Shown here piece after piece: positions 17,782 to 27,200 of a stretch of DNA of 44,753 nt. Position 1 is the stretch's first letter. Every line of letters starts with the position of its first letter. Source of the DNA: an uncultured bacterium (GTDB taxonomy: Bacteria; Verrucomicrobiota; Kiritimatiellia; RFP12; UBA1067). The stretch lies in assembly GCA_902801025.1 (NCBI GenBank), contig CADCGZ010000033.1:1-44753 (forward strand). Reading direction: 5' to 3'. Both the position numbers and the translations under genes were made by a program. A model generated the notes under the pieces. The model saw only the letters and a list, made by a program, of their open reading frames with translations. It did not search any database and was not told the origin of the DNA.

Positions 17782-18030
17782 TTAGGGAGTGGTGTTCTGC
17801 TGTCCGCCGCCACCCTTCTGGTTGGCCTTGTCGAGCGTCGAGTGGAGATCGACCTTGTCGACACCAGCCTTGACGGACTCAGTCTGCTTGCCGGCCGAGC
17901 CGAAGAGCTCCTTGAGGTCATCGCCAAAGAACATCGCGGCAGCCGCGACGACGATGGCAACGAGACCCGCGAGGAGCGCGTACTCGATGAACGTTGCACC
18001 CTTGCGGGCGCGGAGTGTCTGCTTCTTCAT
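17782..18030 (-). CDS. Flp pilin 2
   Basis: An 82-residue Flp/Fap pilin, probably a major or alternative pilus subunit. The leader MKKQTLRARKG ends in glycine. Predicted cleavage is G11|A12, giving mature ATFIEYALLAGLVAIVVAAA with glutamate at position 5. It has a longer polar tail than usual (residues 40-82, ending in a Gly4-Gln-rich stretch), which could be surface exposed. RBS GAAAGGA lies upstream of ATG 18030. It sits between two other pilin genes at the head of the Tad operon. Confidence 0.85.
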   Translation of the reverse strand: MKKQTLRARKGATFIEYALLAGLVAIVVAAAAMFFGDDLKELFGSAGKQTESVKAGVDKVDLHSTLDKANQKGGGGQQNTTP

Positions 18031-18070
18031 TTTTTGTTTTTCCTTTCGGCCTCTCGGCCTTAGTTAGAAA

Positions 18071-18232
18071 CTACTTGGTCTTCGGCGTGACCTCGGTCGT
18101 TTTGTTCGCAAGGGAAGAGAAGAACTCACTTATGGCGTTCCCATACTTCATAACGCCCACCGCGCCAACAATCCCGACAAGAGCCGCGAGAAGCGCGTAT
18201 TCTAGGTAAGAGATTCCTTTTCTTGCTTTCAT
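18071..18232 (-). CDS. flp: Flp pilin 1, first gene of the Tad operon
   Basis: A 53-residue classical Flp pilin. The leader MKARKG is followed by ISYLEYALLAALVGIVGAVG, with cleavage expected at G6|I7 and glutamate at mature position 5. A short polar tail ends in KTTEVTPKTK. I chose ATG 18232 because GGGAG lies 11 bases upstream; an in-frame ATG at 18241 is only two bases from that site. It is the promoter-proximal gene and likely the major pilin. Confidence 0.82.
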   Translation of the reverse strand: MKARKGISYLEYALLAALVGIVGAVGVMKYGNAISEFFSSLANKTTEVTPKTK

Positions 18233-18261
18233 TAGCGACATTTCTCCCTTAGTTGTCTATT

Positions 18262-18290
18262 ATTATACCAAAAAAAACAACCGCCGTCAC
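18262..18290 (-). promoter_or_regulatory. Tad operon promoter
   Basis: On the minus strand GTGACG (18290-18285) and a perfect TATAAT (18267-18262) are 17 bases apart. The -10 is extended (TGG before TATAAT) and lies in TTTTGGTATAAT, a string found again at the promoter near 42630. The -10 is 30 bases from the first pilin start. Confidence 0.65.
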
Positions 18291-18306
18291 GTTACCGTTG
18301 GTTACG

Positions 18307-18336
18307 AAAAAGGGAGAGGTCACCCTCTCCCCTTTT
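18307..18336 (-). terminator. Intrinsic terminator after the alcohol dehydrogenase gene
   Basis: GGGAGAGG (18312-18319) and CCTCTCCC (18324-18331) form a stem with a four-base TCAC loop. On the minus strand it is followed by five T residues and preceded by four A residues. It lies just past the fucO-like stop and insulates it from the Tad promoter. Confidence 0.8.
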
Positions 18337-18340
18337 GGCT

Positions 18341-19489
18341 TTAGACAAGCGACTTATAGAGTTTTTCGATGTCCTTTATGGTGCAGTCGCGCGGGTTGCC
18401 CGGACGGCATGCGTCGGCGTAGGCGCTTTTCGCGAGGAATGGAATGTCCTCTTTCTTGAGAATGCCCTTCAGGTTCGCCGGAATGCCAACGTCCTTCGAG
18501 AGCTTCTCGACGGCCGCGATCGCCGCCTTGCGCGCCTGGACGAGCGTCATCTTCTCGACGCCCTTCACGCCCATCGCCTTAGCGATCTCGATGTAGCGCT
18601 TGCCGGTCTTCGGCGCGTTGAACTTCATCGCAGTCGGAAGGAGAATCGCGCAAGCCATGCCGTGTGGCGTGTTGTAGAGCGCGGAAAGGCCGTGTGCCAT
18701 CGAGTGGTCGACGCCAAGGCCGACATTCGAGAAGCCCATGCCCGCGATGTACTGGCCGAGCGCCATTCCCGCGCGACCCGACGGCTTGTTGGCGACGGCG
18801 TCGCGGAGGTTCGCGGAGATAAGGCGGATCGCCTCGAGGTGCATCATGTCGGTCATCGCGCAGGCGCCCTTCGTGATGTAGCCCTCGATCGCGTGGGTAA
18901 GCGCGTCCATGCCGGTGAAGGCAGTGAGTCCCTTGGGCATCGTCGCCATCATCTCGGGGTCGACGAAAGCGACGACGGGAATGTCATGCGGGTCAACACA
19001 GACAAACTTGCGCTTCTTCTCGACATCGGTGATGACATAGTTGATCGTCACCTCCGCCGCGGTACCGGCAGTCGTCGGGACGGCAAGAATAGGAAGGCAC
19101 GGCTTCTTAGTCGGGGCGACACCCTCAAGCGAACGGACGTCCGCGAACTTCGGGTTGGTGATGATTATGCCGACGGCCTTGGCGGTATCCATGGAGCTCC
19201 CGCCGCCAATCGCGACGATGCAGTCTGCCTTCGCCTTCTTCGCGGCCTTGACGCCGTTCTTGACGTTTGCGATCGTCGGGTTCGGCTTGATGTCGGAGTA
19301 GAGCGTGAACTTGACCTTCGCCTTGGCGAGAATGTCGGTGACCTTCTTCGTGACGCCGAACTTGACAAGGTCGGGGTCGGAGAACACTATCGGGTTCTTG
19401 AGTCCACGCGCGGCGAGCTCGGCTGTGATTGACTTCACTGCTCCTGCGCCATGGTACGAGGTTTCGTTAAGAATGATGCGTGTGGCCAT
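18341..19489 (-). CDS. fucO: Iron-containing alcohol dehydrogenase, lactaldehyde reductase (FucO) type
   Basis: A 382-residue group III alcohol dehydrogenase, the same length as E. coli FucO and closely similar throughout. Shared stretches include FADVRSLEG, ILAVPTTAGTAAEVTINYVIT, KFVCVDPHDIP and GQYIAGMGFSNVGLG. It would reduce lactaldehyde to 1,2-propanediol with NADH during fucose or rhamnose fermentation. The nucleotide motif is AIGGGSSMD (94-101). The predicted Fe ligands are D195, H199, H262 and H276. It stands alone with its own promoter and terminator, with no fucose genes adjacent, so the physiological aldehyde or alcohol may differ. Confidence 0.85.
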   Translation of the reverse strand: MATRIILNETSYHGAGAVKSITAELAARGLKNPIVFSDPDLVKFGVTKKVTDILAKAKVKFTLYSDIKPNPTIANVKNGVKAAKKAKADCIVAIGGGSSMDTAKAVGIIITNPKFADVRSLEGVAPTKKPCLPILAVPTTAGTAAEVTINYVITDVEKKRKFVCVDPHDIPVVAFVDPEMMATMPKGLTAFTGMDALTHAIEGYITKGACAMTDMMHLEAIRLISANLRDAVANKPSGRAGMALGQYIAGMGFSNVGLGVDHSMAHGLSALYNTPHGMACAILLPTAMKFNAPKTGKRYIEIAKAMGVKGVEKMTLVQARKAAIAAVEKLSKDVGIPANLKGILKKEDIPFLAKSAYADACRPGNPRDCTIKDIEKLYKSLV

Positions 19490-19518
19490 TGGTCTTAATC
19501 CTTTCTTGGTTAAGTGGG

Positions 19519-19547
19519 ATTATCCTAAAAATCCCGGCAAAAGTCAA
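19519..19547 (-). promoter_or_regulatory. Promoter of the fucO-like gene
   Basis: TTGACT (19547-19542) and GATAAT (19524-19519) are 17 bases apart on the minus strand, each matching five of six consensus bases. The -10 lies 30 bases before ATG 19489, and AGGA stands nine bases before the start. Confidence 0.75.
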
Positions 19548-19562
19548 GGACACCAGTGAACT

Positions 19563-20048
19563 TTAGCGTCCAAGCGCCTTTCGCTCGGCGGGGGTGATTA
19601 CGCCATCCTTTACCTGCTTGTCGAGGTAGCTCTTGAGGGCGGCAGCGGACTTCGCGCAGAATTCGTCGCTCTCCTCCTTCGTGCAGAGGCCCTTCTCCGC
19701 GCGCTTGCGCGATCGCGCCATCGCCTTCTCCGCTCCTTCAATTGCCCGCTTCACGGCAGGCGGTATGCGCAGTTGGCTGACTTGTCCGCCGCCTTGGCGA
19801 AGGACGAAGTCCGCCGCGATGCGGCGCTGTTCATCTGCAGGAAAGATCGACAGCGGCAGCGCTACGGACTCCATCGCGTTCGAGATCGTCGCCGTACGCG
19901 CGTCGAGCGCGACGACGTCGCCCGAAACGACGTTCCCCGCGTGGTTGGTGTAGGAGTTGAAAGGTTGAATAGTTGAATGGTTGAAAGGTTCGGATTCCGC
20001 CCCCGCAACGAGGGCCATCATCAAAACGCAAAGGACGCAAATTTTCAT
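19563..20048 (-). CDS. Small exported protein with SHD1-like domain
   Basis: A 161-residue protein with a signal peptide (about residues 1-18, MKICVLCVLMMALVAGAES). Residues 32-80 (YTNHAGNVVSGDVVALDART, then ALPLSIFPADEQRRIA) resemble the SHD1/SLA1-type beta domain common in planctomycete and verrucomicrobial exported proteins. A helical, charged C-terminal half follows. Its first 31 codons are built from two dispersed repeats: TTTGCGTCCTTTGCG encodes part of the signal peptide, and four 8-base TTTCAAC-type units encode residues 20-31. The start ATG 20048 is chosen because the signal peptide begins there. Partner and role are unknown. Confidence 0.55.
   Translation of the reverse strand: MKICVLCVLMMALVAGAESEPFNHSTIQPFNSYTNHAGNVVSGDVVALDARTATISNAMESVALPLSIFPADEQRRIAADFVLRQGGGQVSQLRIPPAVKRAIEGAEKAMARSRKRAEKGLCTKEESDEFCAKSAAALKSYLDKQVKDGVITPAERKALGR
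19956..19990. repeat. Four 8-base GTTGAAnn units inside a coding region
   Basis: Units GTTGAAAG, GTTGAATA, GTTGAATG and GTTGAAAG at 19956-19987, plus a partial copy. They are read in frame as residues just after the signal peptide of the SHD1-like protein. They belong to the same family as the repeats near 35416 and 35538. Confidence 0.85.
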
Positions 20049-20156
20049 CTGGGTTTCTCGCTTATTTTCACGCAAAGTCCATGAACGCAGTGAATGTCGC
20101 GTTGTTGGTCTCAAGCGCCATTTTCTTTGTTGCCCATCTTGCGCGCCATGGCGAAG

Positions 20157-23100
20157 CTATTCTGCGTTGAGGTAGTATTGGGTCAGGAGCGGGAACATCT
20201 CCGGATGCTCGCGGATGGCGTTCTCGTAGTTGTCGACGAAGGCCACGTTGTCGGAGTCGTTCGCCTGCCGCAACATTTCGTCCGTTACCTGTTCCAGAAG
20301 ATCCGACGACTGCTGCCAAAGCTCCTCCGAGAGCTTGCCTGTCGTGTTTTCGGCGTCGGCCTGGAGCTTGTGCAGCAACGGGTAGTGGGCGCAGAGGGGG
20401 TTGGTGAGGCGCTGGAGGAGGTTTGCCTCCACGGCCAGCTGATCGCGGATCTTCTGGGCGTCGGGATGGACGTTGCCGTTCTTGTCGCGCAAGAAGTCGA
20501 AGTAGCCCTGGTCGAAGTCGCCGGTGCGGCCGATGTCGAGGCTGTCGGCGCTCTGGAGCAGCTGGGCCTCGAGCGTGGGCGAAATGGGGACCGTGCGCTC
20601 GGGGAGGCCGTTCTGCGCCGGTATCTTGACGCCGACGATGGAGTCGGCGACTTCCTTCTCGTAGGCCTCGCCGGCGGTGTTCTCGCCGTATTGCCGCCGG
20701 ATGGCCTCGCCCGTCATCTGGGCGCTGACCTTCTCCCACTTGTCGTGTCCGAGGCCGCCACGGCCAAGGTCGTGGCCTGTGATGCCGAGGATGACGGCGT
20801 TGCGGTCCACGTTTATGCCCTGCTCCTTGAGGATGTTGCAGAAGGCGTTGGCGTAGATGTAGGCGCGGATGATGTGGCCGCGTCCGTGGACGGAGCGCCC
20901 TTTTTCGGAATTCAGCTCCTTTTCGCGGTAAACCTCCATCTGGTCGATGAGGAACTGCTTGCGCTCGGCCTTGGTCTGGGGCATCGCGCCGGGGTTGGCC
21001 GGCGCGGGGAACGTCGGGTGGGCGGGGTGCGCGGCGTCTAGGGCGTCGGCGAGCGCGGGCGAGAGCTGCCGGACTGCCGCGCGGACGTTCGCCTGGACGG
21101 CGGAGAGCGGAATCATGCTCGGTCGCGGGGCAGTCCACGGGGCGTTGATGGAGCCGGAAAGGGCCGAGGCCGTGGCGGTGATGGCCCGGGACAGGGAGCT
21201 GACGGCATCGCGGCCCGCCTTTGGGGAGGTTTTGAGGGTGTCGGCCCCTGCGATTGCCTCGAGCTGCCCGGAGAGACCGCGCATGGTGGGCGAGTCGAGA
21301 ATCCCGATCAGCTTCCGCGTCGCTTCGGGTGTGATGGGCGGCACGGCGTTGCGGAGGAGGGCGACGGTCATCGCCGCGACGTACGTCGGGTTGGCTGCCT
21401 CCTTGCCGGCCTGCAGGGCGGCGAGGCGGGAGAGGACAACGTCGGCCGAAGGCGGCGGCTCCACGGCGGCGAGTTCGCGGAGGAGCGCGGCGCGCGCGGT
21501 GGCCTGGCTGTGGATGGCCCGAACTTCAGCGATGGAACTGATGGCGGTCGTGGAGCGGATCCAGTCGGCGAAGGCCTTTTTCTGCCCTTCGGTCTCAAAT
21601 GGCAGTTGCCCGAGGGTGCGAAGGAAGGAGATGTTCTTGAGCATTGGGCTGACGATGCAGTCACGGAGGGTATGATTGACGATGCCCTCTGCATCCAAAA
21701 CCATGGGGTTCGCCGTCTTTGCGGCGACCTGCTCCTTGAATTTGGAGACGGCGGCCGCCAATACCGGGCCGGAAAGGAGGTCTTTGGAGAAGCCGTCGAT
21801 GTCTTCCGGGTTGTGCTCGGCGATGTAGTCGGCGGCGGCCTTGACGGGGTCGGCAAGGACGGCCTCCTTCATGGAGTTCAGCTTGCCCATGTCGAGATGC
21901 TGGGCGTTGAACTCGTATTGCTTTTCATCCAGACTGCCTTCGTCGTTGCTGTCTTCCAGATGCGGGGGCTCCTGGAAGACGACGGGGATTCCGGTCTGGC
22001 GCTCGAAGTCCTTCATCTTCTGGATGTAGTCCTTGCGCTCCTCTTCCGGGACGATGTTCATGTCGACGCGGATCTCGGCTATGTCGCGCAGGGGCATGAT
22101 TGGCCCCTGGATCTGCGCCTCGATGTATTCCGGGCCTTCGAAGGAGAATTTCGGAGTCCTGCCCTCGCGCTTTTCAAGGGCGGCGCGGGCGAGAGAGTTG
22201 CCGGTGACGTTGCCGAGCTGCGGCAAGAGAGACTCGATGTTGTCGTAGGTCGCCATGGCCTTGCGGGCGTCTTCGGGATTGCCGAAGCAGGAGTACACGA
22301 GGCCGAGAAGGGACTTTTCGCCGTCCCCCATTCCGTTGGCGTCGTGCCTCTCCAGGATGCGCTTGACAGAGCTTGGCAGGTCGCGCGCCAGGCAGTCGCT
22401 GGCGTGGACTTCCTTGAGTTGCTGGAGCGAGTCGAAGAGCTGGTCGAGGTCCTTGCGCTCCTGCGAATCGGATTTGAGGAGCGCGGTCCTGAGCTCTTGG
22501 GGGATGCCCTCCGTACCGCCGAGAAGGCGGTAGAAGTCGGCGCGGCGGTTCGCGTCAACCTTCAGTGGCGTAGCGAGGAAGGTGTCCAGGAGGGTGAAGG
22601 TGGCGCGCCGAGCGACTTCCGGCTTGAGGACGATGACGGCGTTGCCGTAAACGGGGGAGCCGCCGTTGTAGATGTGCTGGATGTTGAGGGCGCCATAGAC
22701 GGGACGCTCGTCGGCGTTGACGTCGTGCTTGGAGAACTCGGGGAAGAGGATCTTCTCGACGCTGTCGCGCTTGTCGAGGTAGCCCGTGCCCTTGGGGTCG
22801 ATGTGCTGGTCGTGCAGGTGCCAGATGTTCGCGAGGGGCTTGGTAGGGTCGGCGAAGACCGACGTTTTGCCCGCGAGGATGTCGAGCGGGATGTTGATCG
22901 TCAGCTCCGCCGAGCGCAGCACGTCGCCCATCTCCTTGAGCTGGACGTCGCCGAGGCCGCGCGCGTCGAGTTTCGTCCGCTCGGTCGTGGCGATGTTCTC
23001 GCGCTTTGTCGCGCTCTGGGCCGAGACTTCGGTCAGGACGGCCATGTTCGTGGCCGTGATGTCCTTATCATGGACTGGCGCGGCGACGTCATTGACCCCG

Positions 23101-23777
23101 GAGGAGCCGTATTCGTCCGAGAGCTTCTGCGGAAGCCGGAGGTTCTCGTCCTTGAGCGTCTCGTCGGCGGCGTCGGCGCCGCGAAGGTCCGAGAGGTTCG
23201 AGAGGGCGGCGCGGTTGCCGATCTCCTTCAGGACGAGCGCCTGGAGGTTGAAGAGCCGCGAGGCGGCGATGCGCGCGTCCCTGGCCGCCGGATTGATCTG
23301 CCCCTCGCGCATGAGCGCGGTCTGGAGCAGGTCCATCTCGGATGACGTGAACTTCTGGAAGATGGAGGCGAGATCCTCGTTCGAGAGCTTCTCGACCGCC
23401 TTCGTGAACATCCACAGGCCATCCGCGTCCTGCTTCTGCGCGGGGTCCAGCTGGTTCAGCGCCGTCAGCCGGTCCAGGTGGGTTTGCTGCGCCTTCAGGA
23501 GGCCGAGCAGCTTGCCGGCGTCGAGGGAACCGGGCGAGGCCAGCGTCTTGAGCGCGTCCGAGGCGGTTTGCTCGATGCCGGCCTTGCCACGCCTTATCTG
23601 GGTCGCCGTCTTGAAACCCGCGAAAGGAACCTTGGCGGACTTGATCACGTCGAGGCGGATCGGACTGCCTTTCCCGATTTGCACGTGGTGGCTCCCGAAG
23701 ACGCCGACCGACGAATCGACGCCGTGCGACTGCAGCTCCTGCTGTACGACAATGTCTGGATTGATTGTAAGGGACAT
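20157..23777 (-). CDS. Candidate type III secreted effector: DUF3626-like domain plus C-terminal HD-type domain
   Basis: A 1206-residue protein without signal peptide or membrane helix. Residues 1-60 look unstructured, as effector secretion signals do. Residues 290-605 match, from memory, the DUF3626 pattern: LTINIPLD (292), DERPVYGALN (356), GGSPVYGNAVIVLKPEV (372-388), YIEAQIQGPI (551-560) and GIPVV (596). DUF3626 has an ADP-ribosyltransferase-like look. Residues 964-1090 carry an HD phosphohydrolase-like pattern: VHGRGHIIRAYIYANAF, ILGITGHDLGRGGLGHDKW (1003 region) and QSADSLDIG. A long helical linker joins the two. Legionella SidE effectors combine an ART with a similar HD-fold PDE domain, so this may be an analogous enzyme pair (inference). 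A CesT-like chaperone gene lies 15 bases upstream. RBS AAGGAG precedes ATG 23777. Confidence 0.6.
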   Translation of the reverse strand: MSLTINPDIVVQQELQSHGVDSSVGVFGSHHVQIGKGSPIRLDVIKSAKVPFAGFKTATQIRRGKAGIEQTASDALKTLASPGSLDAGKLLGLLKAQQTHLDRLTALNQLDPAQKQDADGLWMFTKAVEKLSNEDLASIFQKFTSSEMDLLQTALMREGQINPAARDARIAASRLFNLQALVLKEIGNRAALSNLSDLRGADAADETLKDENLRLPQKLSDEYGSSGVNDVAAPVHDKDITATNMAVLTEVSAQSATKRENIATTERTKLDARGLGDVQLKEMGDVLRSAELTINIPLDILAGKTSVFADPTKPLANIWHLHDQHIDPKGTGYLDKRDSVEKILFPEFSKHDVNADERPVYGALNIQHIYNGGSPVYGNAVIVLKPEVARRATFTLLDTFLATPLKVDANRRADFYRLLGGTEGIPQELRTALLKSDSQERKDLDQLFDSLQQLKEVHASDCLARDLPSSVKRILERHDANGMGDGEKSLLGLVYSCFGNPEDARKAMATYDNIESLLPQLGNVTGNSLARAALEKREGRTPKFSFEGPEYIEAQIQGPIMPLRDIAEIRVDMNIVPEEERKDYIQKMKDFERQTGIPVVFQEPPHLEDSNDEGSLDEKQYEFNAQHLDMGKLNSMKEAVLADPVKAAADYIAEHNPEDIDGFSKDLLSGPVLAAAVSKFKEQVAAKTANPMVLDAEGIVNHTLRDCIVSPMLKNISFLRTLGQLPFETEGQKKAFADWIRSTTAISSIAEVRAIHSQATARAALLRELAAVEPPPSADVVLSRLAALQAGKEAANPTYVAAMTVALLRNAVPPITPEATRKLIGILDSPTMRGLSGQLEAIAGADTLKTSPKAGRDAVSSLSRAITATASALSGSINAPWTAPRPSMIPLSAVQANVRAAVRQLSPALADALDAAHPAHPTFPAPANPGAMPQTKAERKQFLIDQMEVYREKELNSEKGRSVHGRGHIIRAYIYANAFCNILKEQGINVDRNAVILGITGHDLGRGGLGHDKWEKVSAQMTGEAIRRQYGENTAGEAYEKEVADSIVGVKIPAQNGLPERTVPISPTLEAQLLQSADSLDIGRTGDFDQGYFDFLRDKNGNVHPDAQKIRDQLAVEANLLQRLTNPLCAHYPLLHKLQADAENTTGKLSEELWQQSSDLLEQVTDEMLRQANDSDNVAFVDNYENAIREHPEMFPLLTQYYLNAE

Positions 23778-23792
23778 GGTAAGAACTCCTTT

Positions 23793-24239
23793 TTAGACCT
23801 GTACAAAATTGAATGTGCCTGCGTTCTGGCTTGCGGAATCATCCGCCGCCCCGCCCGCCAGACCTCCGTCAAGCCTCTCCTGCCAGCGGGCAATCTGGCC
23901 GAGAAACTCGTTGATCGCCGTTTCGAGCGCGGCGCACGAGGGGAATTCCCCGAAGCGCTTCCAGAGAATCAGTTTCCCGGTCTCGCGGCCGATGGCGAAC
24001 GCCGCGCCGTCCGTATCCGAAAGCGAGGCCTCCATGAGCGAACGGCAGTCGCCGTCGCCCAGAGACGACGCATCGGCTATTTCGCTCTGGAGATATACGA
24101 CCGATTCGTCGGCGTCAGGCGTGAACGACACTTCGGTTTTGCCGTCGAAGAGAAGCGTTACGCTGCCCGTGTCGTCAGGCACGATTCTCCCGATGCCGAT
24201 CTTCGCGGCAAGCTCATTCAGTGCTTCCATGAATTCCAT
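23793..24239 (-). CDS. CesT-like type III secretion chaperone
   Basis: A 148-residue acidic protein with the class I chaperone layout. An N-terminal helix (MEALNELAAKIGIGRI) is followed by GSVTLLFDGKTEVSFTPDA (about residues 24-42), VVYLQSEIADASSL, SLMEASLSDTDGAAFAIGRE, then LILWKRF and a C-terminal helix with ALETAINEFLGQIARWQERL. This order of DG-strand, L-x-L strand, small-residue GAxxxIG strand and terminal W-x3-L helix is typical of the CesT/Tir chaperone family. Such proteins bind one effector and keep it secretion-competent. The gene ends 15 bases before the 1206-residue protein, its presumed client. ATG 24239 overlaps the end of the giant gene by 22 bases; AGGGA lies nine bases before it. 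Confidence 0.6.
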   Translation of the reverse strand: MEFMEALNELAAKIGIGRIVPDDTGSVTLLFDGKTEVSFTPDADESVVYLQSEIADASSLGDGDCRSLMEASLSDTDGAAFAIGRETGKLILWKRFGEFPSCAALETAINEFLGQIARWQERLDGGLAGGAADDSASQNAGTFNFVQV

Positions 24240-27200
24240 CTACGTAGTTCCCTTCTCTGCTCTGACATGAAAAACGAGTAGGCGCGGATGCCGATCTTGA
24301 TGTCGCCGACGCCGTTTATGAAGGTTTCGAGGGCGCGGGTGCGGTCGGCGTTGAGGGACGAGGCGGGGATGACGATGAGCCACTTGTCGTTCCACACAGA
24401 GCGTCCGACGAGGCGCGTGGACTTGAAGTCATCGCCGACGCGCAACGTCGAGTGGCGACGGATCGTCGCGACGGAGTCGCTCGTGCCGTCGAGGCCCGAG
24501 AAGGACGAGATCCAGAAGTCGTCGTCCAACTGGGAGGAGCCTATCTTGTACGGGAGCGGCAGAACCTGATCGACGACGCTCCACTTCACGAGCTTGCGCG
24601 AGTTGCCCGCCGGTGCGCGCATGTAGTCGTTTCCGACAGGCACGAGGTAGATGTTCGGCTCGACGGCAAGTCCGCTGGTCGTCTGCGTCGTCAGATCGTC
24701 GTAGCCATCGAAATCGACTCCGACGGCGGCAATCTTAGTGGCGTAGTCGGCGCTCGAGAACTGCGATTCGCCGCCTTGCAGCGTCTTTCCGAAGAAGTTC
24801 TCGGCGTTGTTGATCGAGGTCGAGAACGGGATGATCAGGCCCGGCTCCTTCACGACGACCGCATTGCTTTCGAGCGGCTGGCAGTAGCGGACGAAGTCGG
24901 AGTTGGAGCGGATGTCGTCCACCCAGTACTTCCTCAGCTCGCGTCTCCACGCATCATCGCCGGAAGCGTCCGGTTTGATCCGGAAGAGTTCGTACCTGAG
25001 CGAGAACCACTTCTCCGGCTTGTCCGGATTGTTGATGCCGTAGCGTCCCTTGAGAACATTCCAGTTCTCCTTCATGCGGTGGACGATGTCGTAGAGCCCG
25101 CCGTCCGTCGTCGCGGAGTCGATCGTGACGCCCTCCTCTCCGAGCGAACGCGTGGCGATGATCTCGGCGAGGAACTTCTTGCCGCTCTGCGGGTCGGTGG
25201 AAAGAAGGCCCGTCTCGTAGTCGTAGACCTTCGCGAGCTCCCAGACGTAGCGCTGGGCGGTGTCGAAGGCGGTCGAGTACTTGGCGAGGGCGGCGTTGCG
25301 CTCGACGCGGTTGTACATGTCGAGGTAGCGGCGCGCGGTCGCCTTGTTCGCGATCTTCCTGCGCCACGCGGCGCGCTCGTCCTGGAGCATCTCTCCCTTG
25401 TACACCTCTGCGCGGTACGCGGCCTCGGCGTTCGCGAGAGCGCCGAACTTCTCGGCGACGCACATGGCGGCGACGTCGAATTCGAGCGCGGCCATGAGCA
25501 TCTGGTCGCGCAGCTCGATGATCGAGTCGGCGATCGTGTTGGCGGTATCCCAGAGCCCTAGGACAATGTCGAGAAGTCCCTTGCCGACCTCGAGCCCGGT
25601 CTTGGACGCCTCCGCCGCGTCAACGGCGGCCTTCGCCGCGGAGAGTCCGCCTACGAGCCCCGCCATCGTCGCTGCGCCGGCAACCGCCCTTGGGTCGGAG
25701 ATGACGGTCGTGCCCGCACCCACGACGGCCGGAATGGCGGCGGCGGTCAAGGTGTTCATCTTGTAAATGTGCTCGTATGAGTCCTTAGCGGTGTCGATGG
25801 CCAGATCCTTGAAGAGAATCGCGACCCCGAGTCCGACCTCGGACACGGCCGCCTTCGAAATCATCAGCGGCAGGTCCTTGCCGAGCTTGAGCTTGAGTTC
25901 GCTCCAGACCAGGTCCATCGCCATGCGCTTGAGATCGACTTCGAAAATTGCGTTCTGCACATCTTTGTAGGCAAGCAGGTACTCTCGGTAGGCGGCCTGG
26001 ATGCTGCCTTCCGTAGCGCGGTTGCCGGTGACGTACAGCGGCTTGGCGCGAATGCCTCCCTCGCTGACGGTGTATTCGAGCGAGTATTCGATCGGCAGCT
26101 CGAACTTTTCGTTGCCGGCGAGAAGCCGGCGGAGGCTGTCCGGCAGATAGGAGGCGACCATGCCGATGTCGTCGGCCGAGCCGATGTCGTCAACCTTCAC
26201 CCCGAGGTCGATTCCCTGGAGGTATATCTTGCCCTTCTCGTCCCTGGAGATCTTCATGTCGCAGAAACCGAGCGCGTTGCCCCAGAGGAGCGTCCAGGAA
26301 TTGGTGAACTGCGTGACGAGCTCTTCGAGTCCGAAGGGTTCGAGATCCATGTAGTTGTAGTTGTAGAGGTCCGGACCCTCGTAGCCCTGCGGATACGTTC
26401 CGCCCGGGCCAATGTCTCCCGCGAACGGCGTGCCGTAGATGGCGATGAGCTGGTTGTTGTAGGAGAGCTCCTGCTCGGCTATCTCGTCGATTAGGTCGGT
26501 CTCCTCCTTGGAGAGCTGCACGATCCTGTTGCCGTACAAGTTGGCGTAGTCGAGCGCCGTCTTGCAGTTGGCGAGGGCCCTTTCGGCGCGCTCAAGTATC
26601 TGCTCGAAGTGCGAGTCCTTCTCGTCGAGCCTGTCGGGGTCGATGTCGAACGGAATCGTGTTGTCGGAGAGTCCGAGTGGATTGAGCCCCGCTTCCGTGG
26701 CGGCGAGGCGGTTTTCGACGGAGCGCACGGCGTCGCAGATGACGGGCAGCTGCGCCGCGGTCTTGCGGTCGATCTTCATGATGCCCTTGTCCGTGAAGGC
26801 CTTGTACGGCGCGTCGTTCGTCGGCAGGAGCGCGTTCACCGTCATCCAGCCGTATGCGGCCATCATGCCCGTGCGCGTCGCCCACTCGCCATAGCCGAAG
26901 GCCTGCTCTTGGTTGCTGTCTCGGTATCCGCCGGCGACGCCGTCGTTGTCGCGGTATTGCTTGCGCACCGTGAGATCCATCGCGTCAAGACCGATCTGAG
27001 CGAGTTTCGCGACCGCATCGGCGAATTTCTCTTCGTCCTGGTAATCGACGTTCGCGAGCTTCTGGTCCATGAGCATCTCGCCCATGGCGGCAGTCCAGTC
27101 GAAGAGCGGATTTCTCAGGAGGCGGTAGTAGCCGGAGAGGACGGAGAGGTAGTGTCCCCACGCGTCGCCGTGCCCCTGCGGATACTGCGCCGCCGCGCAG

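Noticed and set aside
17778..17999. N-terminal extension of the third pilin to 17999
   Set aside because: The extra 74 codons lie in the coding region of pilin 2 in another frame and are Ser/Arg-rich. ATG 17777 gives a normal pilin leader.
18341..19489. Fucose or rhamnose utilisation operon
   Set aside because: Only the alcohol dehydrogenase is present. It has its own promoter and terminator and no sugar isomerase, kinase or aldolase beside it.
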